From the NCBI RefSeq assembly GCF_016919005.1, contig NZ_JAFFQE010000002.1:186001-250000 (forward strand): a DNA stretch of 64,000 nt, written 5' to 3'. Position 1 is the first letter of the stretch. The number at the start of each line of letters is the position of its first letter. A program made the position numbers and the translations under genes. A model generated the notes under the pieces. That model made no database searches and had not been told where the DNA came from. It saw only the letters and a program-made list of their open reading frames with translations. Below are positions 33,446 to 41,745 of the stretch, in pieces. Source of the DNA: Desulfopila inferna (GTDB lineage Bacteria > Desulfobacterota > Desulfobulbia > Desulfobulbales > Desulfocapsaceae).

Positions 33446-33778
33446 TCAGAAAACTGTTTTCTCCGGCGGGCGGCGCTCAGGAACATACACCGGGTCTATG
33501 ACCCCTTCATTCCATTCTCTGGATACATAGAGACCGCAGTAACAACTTCCAAACTCTTCGATATCCGGCTGACAATACAAACACGGACAGATTATATCCC
33601 GGTCGTGTTGCAAGTTACCCGATGCAACCCTGCATGGGCAGGACAAATAACCATAACGTTCTTTGTTCACCAGAAGTCCATCAAGGAGTTCTAGAGTTCT
33701 CAACCTGTCTTTATTGAAAATGAGACCTCTCTTTTCCTGAACGGTCTTCAGCTTGTTATAGAGTTCCTCCGCAGTCAT
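33446..33778 (-). CDS. Ferredoxin:thioredoxin reductase, catalytic (beta) subunit
   Basis: A 110-residue protein with the FTR beta-chain cysteine pattern: C47-P-C49 in LSCPCRVA, C64-P-C66 with C69 in IICPCLYCQPD, and C79-Y-C81 in GSCYCGLYVS. These bind a [4Fe-4S] cluster next to a redox disulfide and pass electrons from ferredoxin to thioredoxin-like proteins. No variable (alpha) subunit is nearby, as usual outside photosynthetic organisms. The ATG overlaps the stop of the glutaredoxin-like gene (4 bases), so the two are translationally coupled and probably form a redox pair. Confidence 0.9.
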   Translation of the reverse strand: MTAEELYNKLKTVQEKRGLIFNKDRLRTLELLDGLLVNKERYGYLSCPCRVASGNLQHDRDIICPCLYCQPDIEEFGSCYCGLYVSREWNEGVIDPVYVPERRPPEKTVF

Positions 33779-34032
33779 CCAATGCCCAATGCCTCCTTTA
33801 TCTCATTTTCCCTAAAGCCGACGATAACCTTTTCTCCAATGACAATCGTCGGAAAAGAACAACGTTTGTTGATCTGTTTCACTTCCGCCAATGTCTCCCG
33901 GCGCTGCGCACCCTCCAGGAGATCTACATCAACAGAGTCAAAAACAAACCTTTCCGATTCAAGCATTTTCTTTAAGGTCTTGCAATGACCGCATGTGCTC
34001 ACGGCATAAAGTTTTATGTTTTTTTCATGCAT
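33775..34032 (-). CDS. Glutaredoxin-like protein (CGHC)
   Basis: An 85-residue thioredoxin-fold protein with the active site C14-G-H-C17 (LYAVSTCGHCKTLKK) and the cis-Pro segment CSFPTIVIGEKVIVGFRENEI. The coupling to the FTR gene suggests that it is reduced by ferredoxin through FTR instead of glutathione. The start at 34032 is preferred (GGTGGAAG upstream); the longer frame adds 12 residues. The first gene of a two-gene unit located between UspA and the FKBP gene. Confidence 0.85.
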   Translation of the reverse strand: MHEKNIKLYAVSTCGHCKTLKKMLESERFVFDSVDVDLLEGAQRRETLAEVKQINKRCSFPTIVIGEKVIVGFRENEIKEALGIG

Positions 34033-34101
34033 GGAAGCTTCCACCGCAGTGTCTCCGAGAAACGGCAAGAAACAAGTCTATTCAATTCCCAGTCGACCGC
34101 A

Positions 34102-34620
34102 TCAGGATGCTTCTGAAGGAACTACTGTTACCGGAATCGTACTTTTTTTCAGTACACCCTTGGCTGTGCTGCCAAGAGAAGTTTTGGCGAAAACACTCCT
34201 GTGGCCACCAAGAACAATCAAATCACAGTCATTTTTTTCGGCACTTTCCAGGATATCATCGATAGGTATACCATCCGTGATTATGATTTCACTAGATTTG
34301 AAATCACAGGCATTTCCCTCAAGACCTTCCTGATTACAAAAATTACGTAAAGACTCTCTGATGCCACTGCTGGTAGATTGCTTACCGAGTAGGGATCGAT
34401 GAGCACTCTCCTGATGGGAGCCGATCATATCTTCCCACTGATGGGTACCAAGTAAACCTTTTAACCTTCCGCTGACATTCTCTGGTAATTTCTCAATTAC
34501 ATGTAACATGTAAATAGTAGCCTGAAAACGAGTAGCGATGGCTATTGTGAAATCCAGGGCCGGCTGGCAATTAGGTGTTAAGTCTGTAGCAAACAGAATT
34601 GATCGAATTGGTTTTAACAT
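34102..34620 (-). CDS. Universal stress protein (UspA family)
   Basis: A 172-residue single-domain Usp. It has the N-terminal ILFATDLTPNCQPALDFTIAI strand-helix and the ATP-binding GGHRSVFAKTSLGSTAKG motif (G-x2-G-x9-G-S/T pattern), ending in the strand IPVTVV. A 60-residue insert between the first helix and the nucleotide motif is longer than in short Usps. Usp proteins bind ATP and help cells survive starvation or redox stress. It is monocistronic. The TTACATGTAACATGTAA stretch inside it is coding (YMLHVI) and not an operator. Confidence 0.9.
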   Translation of the reverse strand: MLKPIRSILFATDLTPNCQPALDFTIAIATRFQATIYMLHVIEKLPENVSGRLKGLLGTHQWEDMIGSHQESAHRSLLGKQSTSSGIRESLRNFCNQEGLEGNACDFKSSEIIITDGIPIDDILESAEKNDCDLIVLGGHRSVFAKTSLGSTAKGVLKKSTIPVTVVPSEAS

Positions 34621-34875
34621 GATTTTTTTCCTTTCCTGTTTTCATAAATATACAACATTCTGTAGAACCGTTGTCGTTTTCCAAAAAATAACTTAACCAC
34701 TCATTACTCCGCTTACAACACATACTTATCAACACATCTCGACAAAAATCAGCATATCATGCAATACGCCGGGCGCGTAAAAACATCAATCAATGCTGCT
34801 CTGTCAAACAAAATGAGTCCAAAACCCTCTAGTTACGTAGAGACAGTTTACATCATAGTTTCTTGCCACTATCGA

Positions 34876-36087
34876 TCAACATCCCGATTGATCATCATAC
34901 CTTCCCAGCTTCAGGAAAAGGACTAAAACCGGACCCAGAAGAAAAAAACATCCGGCAATGAAAATACCTGCGGCAAACGTATATACTTGTGCAAAATGCC
35001 CTAAAAACAGAGGTGTCATCCCTCCGCCAATAAGAAAAGCCAAGGGCGGCCCGGTAGCGCTTGTGACGCTCCTCAAGGAAGGCGGCGCAATTCGGGACAA
35101 TGCCGCAAATCCTGCGGGAAAAAAAGCTGTCAGCATAGCTGGTTGCAGGAACAAGACCATAATCAGCAGCCACCCCTTGGTACAGGATAAAAGCACGGTT
35201 AAGATGCCGGTCAACAGTAAAGAAAGAGCAATTATCCTCTTCTGACCCACTCTGTCGGTAAGCCAACCTACGAAAAACACCATGACAAGACCGGATAGCT
35301 GGGACAATCCGATCAGGTAATTGGCCGTGCCAAGGTCAAACCCTCTTTCCGTCACAAAATAGAGGGGAAGCATGGCAAATATTCCGGCATTGCCACTCAT
35401 GGCCATTGCAAAAAGGGCAACCATGATCCAGAACGAACCTGTGGAACCAACTACTTTTACATTTCGTATGTTCACGGGCCGACCGGGAAATTCACCACCC
35501 TTACCTAAAAAACTATAGAGAAAGGCAGATAAAAGTGCAATCCCTGCCCATAGAAGTATGATTTCGCGCCAGGTGAACCAGCGCAGCAAAAAAGCTGCTA
35601 TAAGAGGAGCAGATACGAAACTGAGCGGGGGAGCACACTGGTGCACACTCAGCCCTTTTCCCCAGTCGGACTTTTGAATCTCTGCTGTAATTGTGCTGAT
35701 AGCCGAGGGTAAGTGAATCGAACCTGCAAAACCAACAACCATGAGCCAGAACCCCAGGGCCCATACACTCTTGATAAAGCTACAGGGAATCAAAGCAACA
35801 CCCACGAGCAGGGCCGATAACTTCAAGGTCCCCAGATGATTAATCCTGGAAGAAATATATCCAGAACATAGCGGGGCCAGCAAATACCCTAAAGACATCA
35901 TGAGAAACAGCCCTCCCGCCTCCCCATGACCAATTCCCAGCTCTTTTTCAATTTCCGGCATAAGAGGAGCAAACAGAACCCGGCTGACAAAGCCGAGATA
36001 AAAAAGCCAGGCCAAAAATACGGTAAGTCCCATCTTGTCATGAAAGGACTCGGGCATGGGGCAATCATACAGTCCTGTATCGTCCAT
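34876..36087 (-). CDS. MFS permease
   Basis: A 403-residue membrane protein with about 12 transmembrane segments and MFS loop motifs (GYISSRINHLGTLKLS after helix 2, GWLTDRVGQKRIIALS in the second half). The segment DWGKGLSVHQCAPPLSFVSAP is shared in pattern with the permease at 15594 (NWGKAISVHETAAGFSFLSVP), so the two are paralogues of a nitrate/organic-anion-type branch. The substrate is unknown; a phenolic or carboxylic acid is plausible. It is divergent from the cyclase-TRAP operon. The region before it contains a large inverted repeat. Confidence 0.85.
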   Translation of the reverse strand: MDDTGLYDCPMPESFHDKMGLTVFLAWLFYLGFVSRVLFAPLMPEIEKELGIGHGEAGGLFLMMSLGYLLAPLCSGYISSRINHLGTLKLSALLVGVALIPCSFIKSVWALGFWLMVVGFAGSIHLPSAISTITAEIQKSDWGKGLSVHQCAPPLSFVSAPLIAAFLLRWFTWREIILLWAGIALLSAFLYSFLGKGGEFPGRPVNIRNVKVVGSTGSFWIMVALFAMAMSGNAGIFAMLPLYFVTERGFDLGTANYLIGLSQLSGLVMVFFVGWLTDRVGQKRIIALSLLLTGILTVLLSCTKGWLLIMVLFLQPAMLTAFFPAGFAALSRIAPPSLRSVTSATGPPLAFLIGGGMTPLFLGHFAQVYTFAAGIFIAGCFFLLGPVLVLFLKLGRYDDQSGC

Positions 36088-36109
36088 TGTTATCCTTTTC
36101 CTGCTTTAT

Positions 36110-36280
36110 AAAAGCTTGATGGCGTCGTAAAAACTCTTCATCTGCATCGTTGCTACAAAATTTCTATCATTACGACGTACCCTAGTACGCCGTAATGATA
36201 TAAATTTTGTGCGCCTAGCATATGAAGTTTTTTATTTAGCCATCCGAAAATTATGGTTTTTACGAGTTTATCAAAGCTTG
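36110..36280. repeat. Large imperfect inverted repeat (MITE-like)
   Basis: A nested palindrome of about 170 bases. The core at 36155-36210 pairs ACAAAATTT-TATCATTACG-CGTA with TACG-CGTAATGATA-AATTTTGT around CCCTAG. The outer arms AAAGCTTGAT and ATCAAAGCTT, and AAAACTCTTCAT and ATGAAGTTTTTT, also pair. It has no coding capacity. The size, terminal arms and intergenic site fit a non-autonomous mobile element or a dispersed structured repeat. Confidence 0.6.
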
Positions 36281-36417
36281 GCCGGTGACAATTTAATTTC
36301 GTTGAGAAGCCCTTTCAGGCAGTACCCATTCGATAAATCCTTCCTGGACGCCATACTTCATGAGCGAGAGTTATCTTTATATATATATCAATTACCAATG
36401 GTAATTGCCATATCATA

Positions 36418-36462
36418 TTGTATGTAAAATATTCTTGACATGTTTGCTTGCCAATGTACAAT
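36418..36462 (+). promoter_or_regulatory. Promoter and operator of the cyclase-TRAP operon
   Basis: Operator variant TTGTATGTAA (36418-36427), 7 bases, perfect -35 TTGACA (36435-36440), a 16-base spacer and -10 TACAAT (36457-36462). The spacing of all parts is the same as at the copy 1 transhydroxylase promoter and the TPR-gene promoter, including ATGTAAAA-N4-TCTTGACATG-type sequence. The leader to the first ATG is about 200 bases. Confidence 0.65.
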
Positions 36463-36671
36463 GTGTTTTACATTGTGAGTTTTTTGTTTTGATATATGAA
36501 ACTCCTTGAGCATGTGTCATTCCGTACAGGTTATTTTTTAGCAACAACAAGAAAGTATATTTTCAAGGGTATTTACACCGCAAAAGGGCATTAAACTTTT
36601 GCACTGCTGCTTCTCCCATGGTTAAAAAATAGCCTGCGGAAACAGCGTGAATCTAAGACAAGAGGCAGATT

Positions 36672-37478
36672 ATGATAGCAGTTACAACAGATCCTTACAG
36701 TGGGCTGCAGACGATTGAACTGAGCCACCCCTGGGGCCATGGGGTACCATCCTATCCAGGTCAAGACGATGTAAAAATGTACCGTTCTGTTAAATTTGCT
36801 CAACATGGTGTCATGGCTCACCGCATAAATACGGTACTGCATACCGGAACACATATGAATGCTCCCTTGCACATGATCCAGAAAGCGGCAGACCTGGCAA
36901 GCATCCCCGTTGAACGTTTCTTCGGCAATGGCATTGTTCTGCATCTACCGAAAAAAAGTTATCAGGTCATCACGGCAAAAGATCTGGATGAGGCCGGATC
37001 CGGTGTGCAGCAGGGTGATATCGTCGTTATCAACTCCGGTTGGCACCACAAGTATTCCGATGCCATAGAATACTTCGGCGAGTCTCCAGGCCTATCCAAA
37101 GATGCTGCCGAATGGCTGGTGAAAAAAGACTGCAAACTCGTTGCCGTTGATATGCCCCAGGTGGATCATCCCTTGGCGACCTCGCTGGGTCTGCATCGCG
37201 GCGGCCCCACCATGAACCGTCTGGCCCATGCCTACGAACAAGCCACAGGCCTGGACCCTAAAAAAGAGCATCCAGACTGGAATATTGCTCACAAAGTCCT
37301 GCTGGCCGCGGGGATCCCAACGATTGAACAGGTAGGTGGTGATGTCGACATATTGTCCGGCAAACGCGCTACATTTGCTGCAACACCTTGGAAATTCCAA
37401 TACGGTGACGCCTGTCCGGTCCGCTTTATGGCGATGATAGACCCTAGCGGTAATTGTAGGATTGATTCCGGCAAATAA
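36672..37478 (+). CDS. Cyclase-family (kynurenine formamidase-like) hydrolase A
   Basis: A 268-residue protein of the cyclase family (PF04199), metal-dependent hydrolases that include kynurenine formamidase. The signature HxGTHxDxPxH appears as H57-T-G-T-H61-M-N63-A-P-L-H67, with Asn for the usual Asp. Other family blocks are GDIVVINSGWHHKY, VAVDMPQVDHP and GIPTIEQVGGDVD. Dihydrophloroglucinol cyclohydrolase, the ring-opening enzyme of anaerobic phloroglucinol degradation, is to my knowledge of this family, making a ring-opening role likely here (inference). First gene of an operon with a paralogue and a TRAP transporter. The start follows AAGAGG. Confidence 0.85.
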   Translation: MIAVTTDPYSGLQTIELSHPWGHGVPSYPGQDDVKMYRSVKFAQHGVMAHRINTVLHTGTHMNAPLHMIQKAADLASIPVERFFGNGIVLHLPKKSYQVITAKDLDEAGSGVQQGDIVVINSGWHHKYSDAIEYFGESPGLSKDAAEWLVKKDCKLVAVDMPQVDHPLATSLGLHRGGPTMNRLAHAYEQATGLDPKKEHPDWNIAHKVLLAAGIPTIEQVGGDVDILSGKRATFAATPWKFQYGDACPVRFMAMIDPSGNCRIDSGK

Positions 37479-37506
37479 TTAACCTCAAAGGTAAGGGAGA
37501 TCAATA

Positions 37507-38289
37507 ATGAGCCTTGAAATATATAATTTAAGTCATGTCTTTCACCATCATATGCCGGAATGGCCGTCTACGCCCAGCGTCAATGTCATTGTCGATAAAT
37601 TTCATGCCAAAGACGGGATTTATCAGACGAGATGGGACGGCATAATGCATCGTTGTACCCATATGGATGCGCCGATCCATGTCACCGAAAACACCCCATG
37701 CATCAGCAGCTACCCTACCTGGCGTCTATGCGGTACCGGCGTTGCCGTATCGATCCCCAAAGGCAAATGGGGTGTAATTACTCCAGAGGATCTCGAAAAT
37801 GCCCGTCCAGTGATCAAGGAGGGCGATATTGTCATGATCAATACAGGTTTTCATCACAAATGGGCCGACAGTGATGAATACTTCGCCTATGGTTGCGGCG
37901 TCTCCGGCGCAGGTGCCCAATGGCTGGTAGACAAAAAGGTAAAATGTGTTGGCTACGGCCACCAGGCAAATGATCATCCGATAGCAACCAAGCTGGTGGA
38001 TCATGGCCTCGGTCCCTCTCAACCCCATTTGATTGAGGAATATAAACAAGAGACCGGCCGTGATCCCAAAGAGGATTTCCCCGACTGGGAACCAGCTCAC
38101 AAAACTCTCATGGTCAAAGGTGGTATCCCCGGAATTGAAAACGTCGGCGGAGACCTAGACAAAGTAACAGGAAAGCGCTGCTTTTTTACAGCCTTCCCAT
38201 GGCGTTGGACTGGTGGTGATGGCTGTATAGTACGCATCCTCGCAATCGTTGACCCCGACCAGACATTTCGATTTGAAACCGGGCAATAA
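37507..38289 (+). CDS. Cyclase-family (kynurenine formamidase-like) hydrolase B
   Basis: A 260-residue paralogue of the preceding gene. Its metal motif is H48-R-C50-T-H52-M-D54-A-P-I-H58: the Asp is kept, but the usual Gly is Cys. Shared blocks are GDIVMINTGFHHKW, KCVGYGHQANDHP and GIPGIENVGGDLD. The two proteins have complementary deviations in the motif and adjacent genes (28 bases apart, GGGAG ribosome binding site), so they may form a hetero-oligomer or act on successive substrates. Likely reaction: hydrolytic opening of a cyclic 1,3-diketone or lactone (inference). Confidence 0.85.
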   Translation: MSLEIYNLSHVFHHHMPEWPSTPSVNVIVDKFHAKDGIYQTRWDGIMHRCTHMDAPIHVTENTPCISSYPTWRLCGTGVAVSIPKGKWGVITPEDLENARPVIKEGDIVMINTGFHHKWADSDEYFAYGCGVSGAGAQWLVDKKVKCVGYGHQANDHPIATKLVDHGLGPSQPHLIEEYKQETGRDPKEDFPDWEPAHKTLMVKGGIPGIENVGGDLDKVTGKRCFFTAFPWRWTGGDGCIVRILAIVDPDQTFRFETGQ

Positions 38290-38364
38290 TCTACACAGCC
38301 TGAATTCAGAATGTTGCCTACAATACATGCATTGGTATAAAATTCAAAAGAGCTGGAGGAACGA

Positions 38365-39396
38365 ATGAAAAAACGAGTCATTATCTTTTTGATCACGCTA
38401 ATGATGGCGGTACCTTTTGCGGCACAGTCCAAGGAAAAACCAATTATATTGCGTTTTGCCCACCAGAATCCGGAAAGCGGGCTAAGCTCCGTAAAGGCCT
38501 CAGAACCCTGGTTGAGGCAAATTGAAGAAGCAACCGGGGGCAAGGTCAAGATTCAATCGTTTTATGGCCAGACTCTTGCTAAAGGCAAGGATATGTGGGA
38601 AGCCACTAAACTGGGTATTACCGATATCGGCTGGTGTTTTCATGGCTACTGGCCGGGTATGACTCCCGTAACTGATGTAATCAGCCTGCCTGCCATGCCA
38701 TTCACAACCGCGGAAAAGGGCAGTGAAACGCTCTGGAAATTATATGAGAAATTTCCAGAAATTCAGAACGAATTTAAAGATGTAAAGGTCCTTCTTTTCT
38801 ATACGAGCCCTCCATATACCCTGATAACCGTCAATAAGCCGGTAAAAAGCATGGCAGATCTTAAAGGGATGAAGATTCGAATGACCGGTGGTCCCCCTAC
38901 CGAAATGGTAAAAGCACTTGGGGGAGTTCCCATGCTCATACCGATGCCTGATAACTATATATCTCTACAAAAGGGCGTTATTGATGGCATGGGGGCACCT
39001 TGGGAGGCGATTCACGTCTGGCGATTTTATGAGGTTGCCAAATATTACACTGAGGTACCGTTTCCCGCAGTCTACTTTTCTTTGGTGATGAACAAAGCGA
39101 AGTGGAACAGCCTCCCCAAAGACGTTCAGGAGGCAATTATGAGTGTCAGCGGAGAAGCTGGATCAAAATTTTGGGGCCGTAACTTCTTTGATGAAATGCG
39201 AGCGGTGGGATTAGAAAAAGTTAAGGAAGCAGGTAATGCAGAAAACATCTTCTCGTTGAGCGCGGAAGAGCGCCAAAAATGGATTGATGTTGGCGGTGAA
39301 CCTATATGGCAAAAATGGGTGAAGGATATGGAGGCAAAAGGTGTTGTAAACGCCCAGGAGATTCTCGATACAACGCTCCAACTTGGTCAGGAATAA
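38365..39396 (+). CDS. TRAP transporter substrate-binding protein (DctP family), system 1
   Basis: A 343-residue secreted solute-binding protein. A Sec signal peptide (KKRVIIFLITLMMAVPFAAQS) is followed by ILRFAHQNPESG, and the family blocks LKGMKIRMTGGPPTEMVKALGG and YISLQKGVIDGM include the Arg that binds the substrate carboxylate. It delivers a small organic acid to the DctQM membrane complex encoded downstream. Context with ring-opening hydrolases suggests an aromatic or alicyclic acid (inference). GGAGG precedes the ATG. A 257-base gap with a hairpin separates it from dctQ, so the binding protein may be made in excess. Confidence 0.9.
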   Translation: MKKRVIIFLITLMMAVPFAAQSKEKPIILRFAHQNPESGLSSVKASEPWLRQIEEATGGKVKIQSFYGQTLAKGKDMWEATKLGITDIGWCFHGYWPGMTPVTDVISLPAMPFTTAEKGSETLWKLYEKFPEIQNEFKDVKVLLFYTSPPYTLITVNKPVKSMADLKGMKIRMTGGPPTEMVKALGGVPMLIPMPDNYISLQKGVIDGMGAPWEAIHVWRFYEVAKYYTEVPFPAVYFSLVMNKAKWNSLPKDVQEAIMSVSGEAGSKFWGRNFFDEMRAVGLEKVKEAGNAENIFSLSAEERQKWIDVGGEPIWQKWVKDMEAKGVVNAQEILDTTLQLGQE

Positions 39397-39420
39397 GCTA
39401 GCAGCCCAGCTCCTGCATTG

Positions 39421-39464
39421 CGTGCGGTGACGAGACGAGTGCTGTTTACCTCTGTCACCGTACG
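39421..39464 (+). terminator. Hairpin in the dctP-dctQ gap (attenuator-like)
   Basis: CGTGCGGTGAC pairs with GTCACCGTACG (one G-T pair) across a 22-base loop. It follows the dctP stop by 25 bases and has no long T-run, which fits partial termination or protection of the dctP transcript. Confidence 0.45.
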
Positions 39465-39653
39465 TAAAACCATTATGTTATCCTTACTACAGATCAACCT
39501 GTCACTCAGTTCATTCCCCTCAATGCATGGGAATTGACAAGAATGAAAAGCACATAACCCGGCGGGCGCTGAAGAGCCATGTCAAGGGGACGAATAAGAG
39601 ACCATTTGCCGGTTAGAAAGTTGTTCGATTAGCTTATTCAGGAGATATGATCC

Positions 39654-40157
39654 ATGCAACCAAATTGGCCGGGAAAAGTGATTAACTTTATAACCGGAAT
39701 ATTAGCAGTTATTGCAGCAACCGCACTGACTCTCATGATGTTTTTGACAGCAGCGGACGTTCTTGGTCGATATTTTTTTAACAGCCCGATCTCCGGTTCA
39801 ATGGAGTTGGTCGAATATTTGATGGCTATTATCGTGCCATTCAGCATCGCCTACTGCGCTCTTCAAAAATCCCACGTGGCGGTTGATTTGATTGTAGATC
39901 ACTTCCCAAAAAGTTTGCAGAAAATTTGTCATTTTTTCATTACCATCCCTTCCATAGGCTTTATCCTGCTCATTTCCTGGCAGAATTATTTATCTGTTTT
40001 CGACGTCTACGATTCAAAAATGACTTCTGCGGTCTTATCGATTCCTGCATACCCTTTTGTCATACCGGTTGCCATAGGTACCCTGGTCTATGCTGTGATT
40101 ATGCTCATTCAACTCTTTGGTTCAAAATCAAAGGAGGCATCTCATGGGTCCATCTGA
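39654..40157 (+). CDS. TRAP transporter small membrane subunit (DctQ family), system 1
   Basis: A 167-residue protein with four transmembrane helices. The DctQ hallmark after the first helix is present (MMFLTAADVLGRYFFNSPISGSMELVEYLM). It joins DctM in the inner membrane for sodium-driven uptake of the ligand bound by DctP. Its last 14 bases overlap the start of dctM. GGAG lies upstream of the ATG. Confidence 0.9.
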   Translation: MQPNWPGKVINFITGILAVIAATALTLMMFLTAADVLGRYFFNSPISGSMELVEYLMAIIVPFSIAYCALQKSHVAVDLIVDHFPKSLQKICHFFITIPSIGFILLISWQNYLSVFDVYDSKMTSAVLSIPAYPFVIPVAIGTLVYAVIMLIQLFGSKSKEASHGSI

Positions 40158-41442
40158 GGCCGGTTTCCTTGGCATATTTGTTATGCTCATCCTGTTATTG
40201 TTGCGGATGCAGATCGGCATCGCCATGGGATTGGTCGGATTTTTGGGATTCGCCTATGTTACCGGATGGGGACCGGCTTTTGGAATTCTTAAGACGGTAC
40301 CGTATACCACCTTTGCCAGCAATGATTTGAGTGTCATCCCACTCTTTATCCTCATGGGCTCTTTTGCCTTTGTTGCCGGCATGAGTGAAGATCTGTACCG
40401 ATCAGTCCGCACGCTCTTTGGCAATCTTCGAGGAGGGCTGGCAATAGCTACAGTAGCGGCCTGTGCCTGTTTTGCCGCCATCAGCGGGTCAAGTTTGGCT
40501 ACTGCCGCAACCCTGGCAAAAGTGGCTATGCCGGAGATGAAAAAATTTAATTACGATACAGCTCTGGCGACAGGCTCCATCGCCTCTGGCGGCTGTATCG
40601 GAATTCTCATTCCGCCTAGTGTGATTCTGATCATCTACGGTATCATTACCGAACAGTCTATTGGCAAATTGTTTATGGCTGGATTCATTCCAGGAATTCT
40701 TCAGGCTGTCTTTTATATCATCGTCATTATGATTTTGTGCCGACGCAACCCAGCCATGGGTCCTCCAGGACCCAGCACAACAATAAATGAAAAATTCTTT
40801 GCGTTTCTGAAGACTTGGCAAGTACTTGTTCTCTTTATTATTGTTATAGGAGGGATCTATTCAGGTATATTCACCCCTACCGAAGCAGCTGGAATAGGCG
40901 CTTTCATAGCCTTTGTATTTACAATTTTCCGGGGCAAGTTGACCTGGGAGAATTTAAGAACGAGTTTGACCAGCACTGCATCAACGACGGGGATGCTGTT
41001 CATGATTGTTCTCGGCGCTATGATTCTCGGCTATTTTTTCTCGGTAACCAGATTACCTTTTGAACTTGCCACAATGGTCTCTCAACTGCCTGTCAATCGT
41101 TATGTCATTTTGGTTTTAATCCTTTTAACATTGATGGTGCTCGGCTGTTTGATGGATTCTATGGCAATCGTGTTATTAACCGTTCCTGTATTCTATCCAC
41201 TCATCCTTCAACTCAATTTCGAGCCTATCTGGTTTGGGATTCTCGTCGTCAGGGTAACGGAAATGGGGTTGATTACACCCCCTGTTGGATTGAATGTCTT
41301 TGTCATCCAAGGAATAACAAAGGTTCCAATGCATACGATTTTCCGTGGGGTGACCCCTTTTCTTCTTGCCGATATTGCCGGGATCATTCTGCTCCTCGCA
41401 ATTCCGCAAATCACCATGTTTCTGCCGAATTTAATGAATTGA
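40144..41442 (+). CDS. TRAP transporter large membrane subunit (DctM family), system 1
   Basis: A 432-residue, roughly 12-helix permease. DctM blocks include IPLFILMGSFAFVAGMSEDLYR, the GSSLATAATLAKVAMPEM segment, GCIGILIPPSVILIIYGIITEQSIGKLFMAG and the C-terminal VRVTEMGLITPPVGLNVFVI. It is the ion-coupled translocator of the TRAP system. The start at 40144 follows AAAGGAGG; a longer frame lies inside dctQ. Last gene of the operon beginning at 36672. Confidence 0.92.
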   Translation: MGPSEAGFLGIFVMLILLLLRMQIGIAMGLVGFLGFAYVTGWGPAFGILKTVPYTTFASNDLSVIPLFILMGSFAFVAGMSEDLYRSVRTLFGNLRGGLAIATVAACACFAAISGSSLATAATLAKVAMPEMKKFNYDTALATGSIASGGCIGILIPPSVILIIYGIITEQSIGKLFMAGFIPGILQAVFYIIVIMILCRRNPAMGPPGPSTTINEKFFAFLKTWQVLVLFIIVIGGIYSGIFTPTEAAGIGAFIAFVFTIFRGKLTWENLRTSLTSTASTTGMLFMIVLGAMILGYFFSVTRLPFELATMVSQLPVNRYVILVLILLTLMVLGCLMDSMAIVLLTVPVFYPLILQLNFEPIWFGILVVRVTEMGLITPPVGLNVFVIQGITKVPMHTIFRGVTPFLLADIAGIILLLAIPQITMFLPNLMN

Positions 41443-41478
41443 GGTTCGGCAATCCAGCTTTAGGCGGCAATGTACGAC

Positions 41479-41652
41479 TAGGGGCCTGGCAACAAATAAG
41501 ATAGTCAAAATTTGCGCTCAGTTTAGTTGCAGCGATTGAGCGAAATCCTCGGCGTAGAGTGCGCTGCGCCGAGGATTTTGCGATTGAGCTGCGTCCAAGG
41601 ACGGCCCGAAAATGAGCTGCAGGATGGTCATGTTATTTTTTCCCAGGCCCTG
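41479..41652. repeat. Structured intergenic element with inverted ends and a strong hairpin
   Basis: The ends AGGGGCCTGG and CCAGGCCCT are inverted repeats, each followed inward by an AA-AAATAA-type sequence. In the centre CGAAATCCTCGGCG (41541-41554) pairs with CGCCGAGGATTTTG (41567-41580), flanked by direct repeats of GCGATTGAG. It follows the dctM stop, so it may also terminate the operon. No coding capacity. Looks like a MITE-type element. Confidence 0.5.
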
Positions 41653-41689
41653 ACGTTAGCAATTTATAACAGGCGAAGAGTACATTACC

Positions 41690-41745
41690 TGGGTAAAATA
41701 AACCGGCATATGTGTCTTGGTGGTATATGTTTAATTATCTTTTGT
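41690..41745 (+). repeat. Dispersed intergenic repeat, partial copy E
   Basis: TGGGTAAAATAAACCGGCAT followed by ATGTGTCTTGGTGGTATATG matches the flanks of copy D (27018) and copy F (47345), but the central hairpin is missing. Confidence 0.5.

Noticed and set aside
34496-34515. TTACATGTAACATGTAA, a double copy of the operator motif
   Set aside because: It lies inside the UspA gene and encodes the ordinary YMLHVI strand of that family; there is no promoter geometry around it.
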